Source: F23-D06 sp963620035
GTDB taxonomy: Bacteria; Bacteroidota; Bacteroidia; Bacteroidales; WCHB1-69
Reading direction: 5' to 3'
DNA: 64,000 nt
Assembly: GCA_963620035.1 (NCBI GenBank)
Contig: CAVEXN010000002.1
Span: 57,455 to 121,454 of the forward strand
Part shown: positions 29,025-37,762 of the stretch, piece by piece
Numbering within the stretch: position 1 is the stretch's first letter
Layout of the letters: the number at the start of each line of letters is the position of its first letter
Notes under the pieces: generated by a model
Told to the model about the DNA's origin: nothing
Databases searched by the model: none
What the model saw: the letters and a program-made list of their open reading frames with translations, nothing else
Program-made: the position numbers and the translations under genes

Positions 29025-31151
29025 TCATCTGCCACGTTTCTCTGTCGTTTCTATCCGTTCTACCTTCTCAATCTGGTCGATTTGTTCGAGCGAACGGATG
29101 AGGTCGGTGAGTGCGCGGGTGTTTTGGATGTAAAGCATCATAGTTCCCGTGAAAACGCTCTTTTTGGTCTCCACATTCAGCGATCGGATGTTCAGGTCCA
29201 TCTGCGCCGACACTACGTCGATGATTTCCTTGAGCATGCCCTTTCGGTCAAAACCGGTGATGCGTATGCCGGAAAGGAATGCGATGTCCTGCCCTTTGCG
29301 CCATTTTGTCTTGATGATGCGGTTGCCGAACTTCGACATCTGCTCGATGGCGCGTGGACAGTTGGTGCGGTGTACGACAATTCTGTCTGAAAAGAGAAAC
29401 CCGACTACAGGGTCGCCGGGAATCGGGTCGCAGCAGTGGGCAATGACATATTTGGAGATGTCGGTGTTCTTGTCAAGCAAGAAAGCGTTGGGCGTTACGT
29501 CCAACTGCTCTTCAATCAGCTGGTCAAGCGATTTGTTGGCAATTTCTTTCGATACTTTTTTCTTGAATTCTGCCAGTTCTTTGCTTTGTGTCGGCTTGCT
29601 TTCCGATGCGTCAGGCTGGTTTTTCTGTACAGAACGGAAAAAGTCGCGGATGCTCCTGCGTGCTTTCGGTGTCTTCACAAAGTCGAGCCATTCCACTTTC
29701 GGCGACTGCTTCTTGGAGGTGATGATCTCCACCTGGTCGCCGTTTTCCAGTCTCTTGTCGGCGGGCACTATGTTGTAGTTGACCTTTGCCCCGATGCAAT
29801 GGTCGCCGAGTTTTGTGTGCAGTGCGTAGGCGAAGTCGAGAACGGTAGATCCGGCCGGCAGCGTTTTCATGTCTCCTTTCGGGGTGAATGCGAAAACCTC
29901 TTTCAGGCCTAAATTCAGTTTCACCTCATTCAGGAAATCGAGTGCGTCTGCTTCCTTGCTGTTGAGGATTTCTCTCGTTTTGCTGAGCCAGTCTTCCAAC
30001 CGTTCTTCCACAATCCGGTCTGTCGGCATCTCACCCTCTTCCTTGTACTTGAAATGGGCGGCAAGTCCCTTTTCGGCAATTTCGTCCATCCGTTTTGAGC
30101 GGATCTGTACCTCTACCCATTTCCCCGCCTTGCTCATGGCGGTAACGTGCAGCGACTGGTATCCGTTAGGTTTAGGATGGGTCAGAAAGTTCCGGTCCCG
30201 GGAGGGATTGGTTTGATACAGCAAGCAGACAATGCGGTAAATCCGCCAGCAAATCTCGAACTCTTGTTCGATAGGGCTGTCAAAGACAAAGCGGACTGCA
30301 AAAATGTCATATATGTCATCAAAGTTCACCCCTTTGCGGAGGATTTTCTGGTGAATAGAGTAAATGGACTTTGTGCGAGAGGAGACTTCTGCATTGATGC
30401 CGTTGGCGGCGATGGCTTCTTGTATAGGTTTTACGAACTCGTTGATCAGGGCGGTGCGCTCCTCCTCCGTCTCTTTCATCCGGGCAGCGATGGCATAGTA
30501 GTCGGTAGGGTCTGTATAAAGCATGGCATAGTCTTCCAATTCGCTTTTGATGGAATAGAGTCCTAAACGGTGGGCAAATGGCACATAGAAATAGGAGGTC
30601 TCGGAAGCGATTTTCAGCTGTTTTTCAGGCGGCATCGATGCGAGGGTACGCATATTGTGCAGTCTGTCAGCCAGTTTGATGAGGATGACACGCACATCTT
30701 TGGACATGGAGAGGAATATCTTCCTGAAATTCTCCGCCTGTATGGAGCTGCGCTCATCCATTACAAGGTTTTCGATTTTTGTCAGTCCGTCGATGATTTC
30801 TGCCACCACATCCCCGAACATGTCGCGGATATCCTCCAAGGTATAGTCGGTGTCTTCCACCACATCGTGGAGCAGGGCGCAGATTACGGAGGTGACGCCG
30901 AGGTTCATTTCCTGGCAGCATATCAGAGCCACGGCGATAGGGTGGTAGATGTAGGGTTCACCGCTTTTCCGCCGCACGCCGTTGTGGGCGTTTGTGGCCA
31001 GTACAAATGCTTTCCTCATCATCTTGCGCTCTTCGGCGTCGGTGCGGTGGTACAAGATGGTGAGCAGTTGGCGGTATTTCCTTACAATGGTTTTGTTTTC
31101 CAGTACTTCGTTGGGTATGTATTCGGTGCGGTTTCCGTTGTTGATTTCCAT
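29025..31151 (-). CDS. Bifunctional RelA/SpoT (p)ppGpp synthetase/hydrolase
   Basis: This 708-residue long RSH protein makes and degrades (p)ppGpp, the starvation alarmone. The HD hydrolase domain is intact (HDVVEDTDY, with His95, Asp96, Glu99 and Asp100). The synthetase domain follows (about 230-350, with RDRNFLTHPKPNGYQSLHV). The TGS domain (about 410-475) and the zinc/CC segment CCDPIPGDPVVGF come next, and a C-terminal ACT domain (about 630-705) completes it. Because both catalytic domains keep their motifs, it is probably bifunctional. The subtilase gene lies 48 bp downstream on the same strand. Confidence 0.97.
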   Translation of the reverse strand: MEINNGNRTEYIPNEVLENKTIVRKYRQLLTILYHRTDAEERKMMRKAFVLATNAHNGVRRKSGEPYIYHPIAVALICCQEMNLGVTSVICALLHDVVEDTDYTLEDIRDMFGDVVAEIIDGLTKIENLVMDERSSIQAENFRKIFLSMSKDVRVILIKLADRLHNMRTLASMPPEKQLKIASETSYFYVPFAHRLGLYSIKSELEDYAMLYTDPTDYYAIAARMKETEEERTALINEFVKPIQEAIAANGINAEVSSRTKSIYSIHQKILRKGVNFDDIYDIFAVRFVFDSPIEQEFEICWRIYRIVCLLYQTNPSRDRNFLTHPKPNGYQSLHVTAMSKAGKWVEVQIRSKRMDEIAEKGLAAHFKYKEEGEMPTDRIVEERLEDWLSKTREILNSKEADALDFLNEVKLNLGLKEVFAFTPKGDMKTLPAGSTVLDFAYALHTKLGDHCIGAKVNYNIVPADKRLENGDQVEIITSKKQSPKVEWLDFVKTPKARRSIRDFFRSVQKNQPDASESKPTQSKELAEFKKKVSKEIANKSLDQLIEEQLDVTPNAFLLDKNTDISKYVIAHCCDPIPGDPVVGFLFSDRIVVHRTNCPRAIEQMSKFGNRIIKTKWRKGQDIAFLSGIRITGFDRKGMLKEIIDVVSAQMDLNIRSLNVETKKSVFTGTMMLYIQNTRALTDLIRSLEQIDQIEKVERIETTEKRGR

Positions 31152-31199
31152 AGCGTTTGTTGGTCAAGAGCGGTGACGGCGCGGTAGGTCCCCGCCCGT

Positions 31200-33083
31200 C
31201 TATCGTACAATCAGTTTTTTAGTCACGGATTTTGAGGCGTCCTCTATGCGCAGCAGATAGCAGCCCGATGTCAGGGATGTGAGGGAAAGCGTGTTCACGC
31301 CTTGTTGCAGCCGTTCGCTCCGCAGCAACTGTCCCCTGAGGTCGTAAATGCGGCAACTGATTTCCGGACTGTCGCTCTGTACAGTGACATAGCAGAAGTC
31401 GGCGGCGGGGTTCGGAAACACCGAATAGTGTGGGTCTTGGGCCGGCGATTCTGTCTCGATGCCGGTGGTGTTCAGGGCATCCTGCACGGCTTGCCAGGCG
31501 TTCACTTTGCCGTATCCGAAACGCTCGATGCCTGCGGCTTCCGTAAATTCGTCCTGATAGGCTGAAGCGGTAAGGATGTCCTTGACCTGCCTTGCCGACA
31601 GGTAGGGGTTGGCTTGAAGTACTAAGGCTGCGACACCAGAGACGAAAGGTGCCGACATGGACGTTCCCGAGAGGGCGGCAAAGCGGTAGGTGCGGTCGTT
31701 GAAGTTCACAGAGGCCTTGTATGTTCCCTCGTATGTGTTGGTATAGGAAGAGATGGCAGAGACGACCCCTCTGCCCGGGGCTGAAATTTCTGGCTTCACG
31801 ACCTCGTGGAAACAGGGACCGGAACTGGAGAAACTGGCAATCTGTCCGCCTATCACGCTGCCCGAGGCAATGGCGTAGCGCGACTGGTGGGCGGCCACGG
31901 TGACGATGTCGTCGATGTTTCCCGGTATGCCGATGCCGTAGCGGTTGTCTCCGGCTTTCCAACTCGGGCGAGTCGCCGGTTTCAGGAAGTCAGCCCCCCA
32001 GTTGCCGTAGGCTTTTGAGAGTTCTGCCAGATTCCAGGCGTGGAAAGAGCCGTTCTCGGCGGTGACGGCAAGGCAATATTTGTGACTGTTGTTTGTTTTG
32101 ATGCGCAGCCGCACTTTCGGCGACTGGTTATACGGGGAGGAGGCGGTGACCTCGTAATTGTAGAACACGGTGTCGTTGCCGACAACCATAAAAGTGTCCT
32201 TGTAGGAGTCGCCGTCAGCCGTTGCAATGAACGGGGTAGCCGTGACGGTGTTGAAAGCGTTGTCGAGCACCTGAAGCGAAAAGCTGAATGGGGCGTCGGC
32301 GGAATTGTTCATCGTGATGGAGGTGCCCCAAAGTGTGGCAGAGCCGTAGGGGAAGGTCACTTGGGTGAACATGGTGTCGCCGTCTTGCGGAAAGCTGTGC
32401 TGGACGTGGAAGTTGGCATCGCCGTTGTTGCCCGCTGAGGCCACAAACACTACACCGTTGTCGGTAAGGCGGCGCACCTCATTGGCGAGTGCCCCGGTGC
32501 CGTCCATATTGTCCAGAAAATAGACACCCCAGCTCATGCTGACAACCAGCCGTTTGCCCTCTTGTCGGGCCACATTGTACATCCAGTTCCAGGCATCGAT
32601 GACCGCTTGTGCGGTGATGTCGATGGTTGCGAACAAGAACTGTGCCCCGGAAGCCACGCCGCGGTACTGGGTGCCAGCCCCCGAACCTCCGGCAATGGAA
32701 GCGCAATGGGTGCCGTGATAGGCATAGTCGTAGAAATTGGCCGTGTCGCAGTGTGCCTGCAGCAGTGCGTCCATGCCGGCGTATTCTGTCCCGTAACTGT
32801 AACCCTCGGGAGCCGGACCGGCAGTCTTGAACTGGTCCCAGGCGCGCAGCACCCGGTAATGCGTAAGGGTCGTGTCGTAGAAAACCGGGTGCGTATAGTC
32901 GAAGCCCCAGTCGGTGACGCCGATGATGACACCGTTGCCGTCAAAGCCATGCGGCAGCCCGTCGCCTTGCCACACATGGTCCACACGTCCGTCCGGTATG
33001 GCGTTGTGAAGCCATGCTTGTCCGTAAGAGGTCAGCACCGTCGCCGTCATAATCAGGAGAAAAAGGGAAAAATGTTTTTTCAT
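31200..33083 (-). CDS. Secreted S8 subtilase with type IX secretion sorting domain
   Basis: This 627-residue serine peptidase is probably exported by Sec and then the type IX system. Residues 1-21 form a signal peptide (start at 33083; the longer frame to 33122 would precede it with polar residues). The triad is Asp58 (GVTDWGFD), His123 (YHGTHCASIAGG) and Ser475 (SGTSMSAPF), with a 200-residue insertion before the serine that looks like a beta-sandwich. The last 75 residues form a type A sorting domain: VFPNPAADF, IYDLRGQLL, GCYLLRIE and the basic end KKLIVR. A promoter lies at 33151-33158. Confidence 0.95.
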   Translation of the reverse strand: MKKHFSLFLLIMTATVLTSYGQAWLHNAIPDGRVDHVWQGDGLPHGFDGNGVIIGVTDWGFDYTHPVFYDTTLTHYRVLRAWDQFKTAGPAPEGYSYGTEYAGMDALLQAHCDTANFYDYAYHGTHCASIAGGSGAGTQYRGVASGAQFLFATIDITAQAVIDAWNWMYNVARQEGKRLVVSMSWGVYFLDNMDGTGALANEVRRLTDNGVVFVASAGNNGDANFHVQHSFPQDGDTMFTQVTFPYGSATLWGTSITMNNSADAPFSFSLQVLDNAFNTVTATPFIATADGDSYKDTFMVVGNDTVFYNYEVTASSPYNQSPKVRLRIKTNNSHKYCLAVTAENGSFHAWNLAELSKAYGNWGADFLKPATRPSWKAGDNRYGIGIPGNIDDIVTVAAHQSRYAIASGSVIGGQIASFSSSGPCFHEVVKPEISAPGRGVVSAISSYTNTYEGTYKASVNFNDRTYRFAALSGTSMSAPFVSGVAALVLQANPYLSARQVKDILTASAYQDEFTEAAGIERFGYGKVNAWQAVQDALNTTGIETESPAQDPHYSVFPNPAADFCYVTVQSDSPEISCRIYDLRGQLLRSERLQQGVNTLSLTSLTSGCYLLRIEDASKSVTKKLIVR

Positions 33084-33150
33084 AGCAATAGATGATGTTT
33101 TCTGAATATTTTTCAACCACAAGCCACACAGAGGCTTTTTTTAAGTGCCG

Positions 33151-33158
33151 CAAAAGTA
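33151..33158 (-). promoter_or_regulatory. Promoter -7 element for the subtilase gene
   Basis: It reads TACTTTTG on the minus strand, a full TAnnTTTG match, 68 bp before the chosen ATG. Confidence 0.65.
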
Positions 33159-33200
33159 CTAATTATTTCGGTTTGTTCTGCCTCCGTGAACAATGAACAA

Positions 33201-33533
33201 GGCTGCCGTACGAAACTGGATTTAGAATTTAGAACTTGGAATTTAGATGTGTTACGCATAATGTTCCTTTTTCTTTCCACAATGATGAGCCTCTTTTGAG
33301 GCTTGTTTGGCTCGGGGCGCGACTCGCTCCGACGGAGCAGCGAACGCAAGGGAGCGAAGCTGTCGGCAAGGATGCGCCCACCCCTCAAAGGTCCTCGGAG
33401 TGGGCCAACAGCAACGCCTGTGGCGACATCCTGTTTTCCTGACAGAAACTACCGTAAGCACTTGGCTCTCAACAAATGCGGATTCGGTGTGTCCATCCTT
33501 TCCGGAAAAACGGCTGAAAACAGTCCCGAAATG
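33201..33533 (+). repeat. Structured non-coding direct repeat, copy 1
   Basis: This 333-bp sequence is repeated in the same direction at 35316-35649, about 94% identical by eye, with most differences in the first 70 bp. Features conserved in both copies are a TTTAGAA-rich start, GTTACG, a hairpin AGCCTC-TTTT-GAGGCT (33288-33303), the hairpin GCTCC-GAC-GGAGC (one base changed in copy 2), and GCCCAC/GTGGGC arms enclosing a loop. Open frames in it on both strands (for example the one with GGRILADSFAPLRSL) look like by-products. No transposase or tRNA-like end is visible. Confidence 0.9.
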
Positions 33534-33629
33534 TTGTCTTGTTTTTTTCACGTTCGGATATCAAAAAAAAACACAAACATTTGAAAATCAAATGCGAAAG
33601 TGTTTCGTATGTCAATTTTTTCAGGTATT

Positions 33630-34078
33630 TCGTACCTTCAAATATGATAACGGCATGGCTATAGGAAGACCCGCAAAACAAGAACATCAGAACAAGGTGA
33701 TTGTCCCCATACCATAGGAAAACACAGATACGCATCGACAAAAATGTACACTGTCGGCGAAGACGTAAAGAAACGGTACGCATACAAGCATTGGGGACGC
33801 TCTCGTGGACGTGGACAGGTTCCGTTCAGGTATCATCAATTATTTCTACACTTCGGTTGCGGAGCGCGGCAATCTCATTTTCTCTCCGACGTGGGACATG
33901 AACGAGGTGTCCGAACTGTCAAGCACGAGGAGGTGGGCGGGTATCGTATCAGGGCGACGATGTCGGCCGCCAGTACGGTATCACATGGCTGCTTGACAAG
34001 GTGGCCGATGTGACCGGCATCAAGGACGACCTACTCGAAATCAGCTTCAATGACGACGACACCGCCTGCTTGAATGGT
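33630..34078 (+). pseudogene. Decayed transposase-like relic
   Basis: Several short frames, interrupted by stops and shifts, read in order like an insertion-sequence transposase N-terminus: GMAIGRPAKQEHQNKVIVPIP, then a stop; VDVDRFRSGIINYFYTSVAE, continuing ERGNLIFSPTWDMNEV in a second frame; then GRQYGITWLLDKVADVTGIK and DDLLEI in a third. The last block resembles IS4/IS1634-type transposases as I remember them; I could not check this. No intact gene is present, and the catalytic region is missing. It abuts the low-GC pair of genes on the opposite strand. Confidence 0.45.
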
Positions 34079-34302
34079 CATTGCTTTTTCCGCGACACAT
34101 AATACGACAGCAGCAACAGGGTTATTGCAACTGCAGGCAACATCACAAGCAGTTCAAGCCAAATACCATATTTAACAAACTGCGAACGCAGCGACAATTC
34201 CAAAACAAACACAACAAAAAAGATGATAAGAAAGAATCGGCCCACACCAATTTCCTTTGCCACTGAATCAAGTTTTTTCATTTTTGTTTTCATTTTATTC
34301 AT
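34078..34302 (-). CDS. Small two-helix cationic membrane protein
   Basis: This 74-residue protein begins with the lysine-rich MNKMKTKMKKLDSVAKEIG, followed by hydrophobic helices at about 22-37 and 48-67 and a basic end (SRKKQ). The start at 34302 forms an ATGA overlap with the stop of the upstream lipoprotein gene, a sign of translational coupling; the longer frame to 34326 lies inside that gene. No family is recognised. Size and topology resemble immunity or accessory proteins of bacteriocin-like systems, but that is only inference from layout. Confidence 0.7.
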   Translation of the reverse strand: MNKMKTKMKKLDSVAKEIGVGRFFLIIFFVVFVLELSLRSQFVKYGIWLELLVMLPAVAITLLLLSYYVSRKKQ

Positions 34303-35105
34303 TGTTTTCCAAACAAATGATCCCATATTTGACCTGCCGCTTCTGCCAAAGATGCACCAGCAGCCGTCCCTGCAACTGCAGTTGCACCAGCAGCCCAGCC
34401 TGGGGGACCTGTGACAGCAGCAGCAGTTCCCACAACAGTTGCTCCCATTATTGCTCCTTTCACATCCTCTTTTCCTGCTGTTTTCCAGTTAAACCATTTC
34501 CCCTTACTCTGGCTGTTAAAAATCATTTCCCATTTGTTTTGATTTTCATACCAATAAGACAATGATGCTTTCGCTATTTCAGATGCCACTGTTACTATGT
34601 ACTTTTCATCATCAGTTCCATTGTAACAAATTGTTTCAGTGAATGTTTTAATTTGTTGTTTGATGATTTGTAAATCATCACTGCTGTCTATAATCGAATC
34701 TATCGTTCTTAAAAGTTGCTTTTGTTTTTCAGATAAATACTTTTCATTTTCGTCAAACCATAAATTAGTAGAATTGTTACAATCCGGAAATCTTCCATTT
34801 AGGCAAATCAGTGATTGTTCAATTTCACCCGAGAAAAAAACCGAAGTTGCGACATATTCATTTGCTAAAGCACGAACCCTTTCTTCCAACTGATTTGAGT
34901 CTGATGCGACAATGTGAGTGTAAACATAATCTAAGCAACGATTATGTTCTGCACCTGCCGTGGTCATTAGTTCTTGAAAATCTTGGACAGAAACAGACAC
35001 GTTTGATTTCAGTTCATTATCTCGACCGCTATTGCTTTCACATCCCAAAAACAATAATGCAATCAAAGCAACTACAATTTCAATTCTTTTGTTCATTTTG
35101 TTCAT
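34299..35105 (-). CDS. Lipoprotein with C-terminal glycine-zipper segment
   Basis: This 268-residue lipoprotein has a hydrophobic signal with lipobox LFLGC (Cys22). The middle (30-215) is polar and helical with four more cysteines (57, 101, 109, 160). Residues 216-258 form a glycine/alanine-rich hydrophobic stretch (KGAIMGATVVGTAAAVTGPP and on) with G-x-x-x-G/A spacing, as in glycine zippers or pore-forming peptides. No named family is recognised. It is AT-rich compared with its surroundings, coupled by a 4-bp overlap to the two-helix membrane protein, and flanked by the direct repeats. This suggests acquisition by transfer. Confidence 0.75.
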   Translation of the reverse strand: MNKMNKRIEIVVALIALLFLGCESNSGRDNELKSNVSVSVQDFQELMTTAGAEHNRCLDYVYTHIVASDSNQLEERVRALANEYVATSVFFSGEIEQSLICLNGRFPDCNNSTNLWFDENEKYLSEKQKQLLRTIDSIIDSSDDLQIIKQQIKTFTETICYNGTDDEKYIVTVASEIAKASLSYWYENQNKWEMIFNSQSKGKWFNWKTAGKEDVKGAIMGATVVGTAAAVTGPPGWAAGATAVAGTAAGASLAEAAGQIWDHLFGKQ

Positions 35106-35211
35106 TTTTTTGATGGTTGATACTTTAAGGAAATCATTATTTTATTCTATTTTATTGTCTCACAACGCCTTGCTGACATCCATTTAGACAAGACAACTAA
35201 AGACAACGCAG

Positions 35212-35219
35212 CAAATATA
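35212..35219 (-). promoter_or_regulatory. Possible promoter -7 element for the lipoprotein/membrane pair
   Basis: It reads TATATTTG on the minus strand and matches TAnnTTTG, about 107 bp upstream of the lipoprotein start. The region is AT-rich, so chance matches are more likely here. Confidence 0.4.
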
Positions 35220-35315
35220 ACTATAATGATTCAATTAAAAGTTGTTTTTTTTTCGGAATTATTTATCCACAAAATAATGTTTATAAGTATAACTTGGAAA
35301 AGTTATAAAGCGCAC

Positions 35316-35649
35316 GGTTGCCGTACGAAACTGGGTTTAGAATTTAGAATTTAGACTTTAGCCTTGTTACGTATACTGTTCCTTTTTTCTTTCCACAATG
35401 TTGAGCCTCTTTTGAGGCTTGTTTGGCTCGGGGTGCGACTCGCTCCGACGGTGCAGCGAACGCAAGGGAGCGAAGCTGTCGGCAAGGATGCGCCCACCCC
35501 TCAAAGATCCTCGGAGTGGGCCAACAGCAACGCCTGTGGCGACATTCCGTTTTCCTGACAGAAACCACCGTAAGCACTTGGCTCTCAACAAATGCTGATT
35601 CGGCGTGTCCATCCTTTCCGGAAAAACGGCTGAAAACAGTCCCGAAATG
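35316..35649 (+). repeat. Structured non-coding direct repeat, copy 2
   Basis: This is the second copy of the 33201-33533 sequence. Both copies end at the same ATG of the string CAGTCCCGAAATG. The AGCCTC-TTTT-GAGGCT hairpin is at 35404-35419. Flanking DNA is unrelated on both sides, so the copies define one mobile or amplified unit of about 333 bp. Confidence 0.9.
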
Positions 35650-35759
35650 CTATCCATGGAAAACTGTTTTAGTCGTCAAGGCAAAACGCCTCATGCCCCA
35701 ATCTGTTGGACCGTTCGTGTAGCAGTCCGTGAACAATCAAGCCATACGTGATTTTTTAT

Positions 35760-35767
35760 TATTTTTG
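35760..35767 (+). promoter_or_regulatory. Promoter -7 element for the thrS operon
   Basis: TATTTTTG followed by C matches TAnnTTTG. It lies 43 bp before the thrS ATG. Confidence 0.65.
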
Positions 35768-35810
35768 CACACTTTTTTTATGGCTGTAAAACACAATTAC
35801 TTGGAATATC

Positions 35811-37745
35811 ATGATTAGAATTACATTGCCTGACGGCTCGGTGAAAGAATTTGAACAGGGCATTACGCCATATGAGGTTGCCCGGAGCCTGAGTGAAGGA
35901 TTGGCACGCAACGTGTTGGTTGCCAAGGTTAACGACGAGATGGTCGAGTTAGACCGTCCAATCGGCGATGATGCCTCTCTCGTGCTTTACACCTGGAATG
36001 ACAGAGAAGGCAAGGATACATTTTGGCACAGTTCGGCGCACCTGATGGCGGCGGCTGTCGAGGAACTTTACCCCGGTGTCAAGTTCGGCATCGGCCCCCA
36101 TATCGAAACGGGTTTCTATTATGACATCGATTTTATGGATTACCCGATTTCGGCCGATGATTTTCCGAAAATAGAGAAAAGAATGCAGGAAATTGCCGCC
36201 CGCAAGACCCGCTTCATCCGCAAGGAGGTGTCCAAAAAGGAAGCCATCGACTATTTCACCCACAAGGACGACGAGTACAAGCTCGAACTCATCGATGCTC
36301 TTGAAGACGGTCATATCACTTTCTATGAGAGCGGTGCATTCACTGACCTTTGCCGCGGGCCGCACCTCTACGACACGTCTGCCATCAAGGCCATAAAACT
36401 GCTGAAAACGGCAGGGGCATACTGGCGCGGCGATGAGAAACGCAAACAGCTGACCCGAATCTATGCGGTAACATTCCCGAAAAAGAAAGAACTTGACGAG
36501 TATCTTGCTATGCTCGAAGAGGCCAAAAAGCGCGACCACCGCAAACTGGGCAAGGAGATGGAACTATTCACTTTCTCGCAGAAGGTGGGCGCCGGTCTGC
36601 CGCTGTGGCTCCCCAAGGGCGCCGCACTGCGCGACCGTCTGGAACAGTTCCTGCGCAGAGTGCAGAAAAAATACGGGTATATGCAGGTGATAACGCCGCA
36701 TATCGGCAATGTGGAACTTTACAAGACCTCGGGACATTACCAGAAATATGGGGCAGACTCCTTCCGGCCGATCACGACCCCGCAAGAGGGCGAAGAGTTC
36801 TTCCTGAAACCGATGAACTGCCCTCATCATTGCGAGATCTATGCCTCACGGCCGCGCTCCTATAAGGAACTGCCGCTCCGTCTGGCAGAGTTCGGCACGG
36901 TCTACCGCTACGAACAGAGCGGAGAACTGCACGGTCTGACAAGGGTAAGGGGCTTCACGCAGGACGACGCCCATCTCTTTTGCACCGCCGACCAGATCAA
37001 GGAAGAGTTCTGCAAGGTCATTGACATCATCCTCTACATCTTCAGAACGCTCAAATTTGACAACTATATAGCGCAAATCTCACTCCGAGACCCTAACAAC
37101 AAGGAGAAATACATCGGTACTGACGAGAACTGGGAAAAGGCCCAGCGTGCCATCATTGAAGCCGCCGCCGAGAAAGGACTGAACACCATTGAAGTGGAAG
37201 GGGAAGCCGCTTTCTACGGGCCGAAACTCGACTTTATGGTCAAGGACGCTATCGGCAGACAATGGCAGTTGGGCACGGTACAGGTTGACTATAACCTGCC
37301 GGAAAGGTTCGGACTTGAATATACCGACTCCGACGGACAGAAAAAACGCCCTGTCATGATTCACCGCGCCCCGTTCGGCTCTATGGAACGCTTTGTGGCA
37401 GTGCTCCTCGAACATACGGGCGGCAATTTCCCGCTTTGGCTCACCTCCGACCAGGTCGTGATCCTCCCGATCAGCGAAAAATATATGGATTATGCCCGCA
37501 AGGTGAAGGAAACGCTCGACAGTTGTGACCTCCGCGCCTATATCGATGACCGCAGCGAAAAAACAGGCCGCAAGATCCGCGACGCCGAAACCGCGAAAGT
37601 GCCGTTTATGCTGATTGTGGGTGAAAAAGAGGCCGCTGACGGAACCGTTTCCGTGCGCAGACACGGCAATGTGGACGACGGCGTAATGACAACAGGCGAC
37701 TTTGTGACGCAGATACAGAAAGAGATAGAAAACGAGTTGAAGTAA
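35811..37745 (+). CDS. thrS: Threonyl-tRNA synthetase
   Basis: This 644-residue class II synthetase charges tRNA-Thr. Domains in order are: TGS (1-62), the editing domain (about 65-225, with HSSAHLMAAA and a CRGPHL motif), the catalytic core (about 240-530, with MNCPHHCEIY zinc site and RYEQSGELHGLTRVRGFTQDD), and the C-terminal anticodon-binding domain (about 540-644). The length is typical. It is the first gene of a thrS-ffh-folD-pepE operon. In many Bacteroidales thrS is instead followed by infC-rpmI-rplT. Confidence 0.99.
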   Translation: MIRITLPDGSVKEFEQGITPYEVARSLSEGLARNVLVAKVNDEMVELDRPIGDDASLVLYTWNDREGKDTFWHSSAHLMAAAVEELYPGVKFGIGPHIETGFYYDIDFMDYPISADDFPKIEKRMQEIAARKTRFIRKEVSKKEAIDYFTHKDDEYKLELIDALEDGHITFYESGAFTDLCRGPHLYDTSAIKAIKLLKTAGAYWRGDEKRKQLTRIYAVTFPKKKELDEYLAMLEEAKKRDHRKLGKEMELFTFSQKVGAGLPLWLPKGAALRDRLEQFLRRVQKKYGYMQVITPHIGNVELYKTSGHYQKYGADSFRPITTPQEGEEFFLKPMNCPHHCEIYASRPRSYKELPLRLAEFGTVYRYEQSGELHGLTRVRGFTQDDAHLFCTADQIKEEFCKVIDIILYIFRTLKFDNYIAQISLRDPNNKEKYIGTDENWEKAQRAIIEAAAEKGLNTIEVEGEAAFYGPKLDFMVKDAIGRQWQLGTVQVDYNLPERFGLEYTDSDGQKKRPVMIHRAPFGSMERFVAVLLEHTGGNFPLWLTSDQVVILPISEKYMDYARKVKETLDSCDLRAYIDDRSEKTGRKIRDAETAKVPFMLIVGEKEAADGTVSVRRHGNVDDGVMTTGDFVTQIQKEIENELK

Positions 37746-37762
37746 AAGAATAACACAAAAGA

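Noticed and set aside
33236..33584. Several 60-100 codon frames in both strands of the direct repeat, also at 35344-35722
   Set aside because: Three frames are open at once in both copies, and base changes and an indel between copies shift them without a coding pattern. Hairpin conservation is better explained by RNA or DNA structure.
33201..35649. Composite transposon with intact insertion sequences at both ends
   Set aside because: The repeats carry no transposase gene, and no terminal inverted repeats or target-site duplication could be seen.
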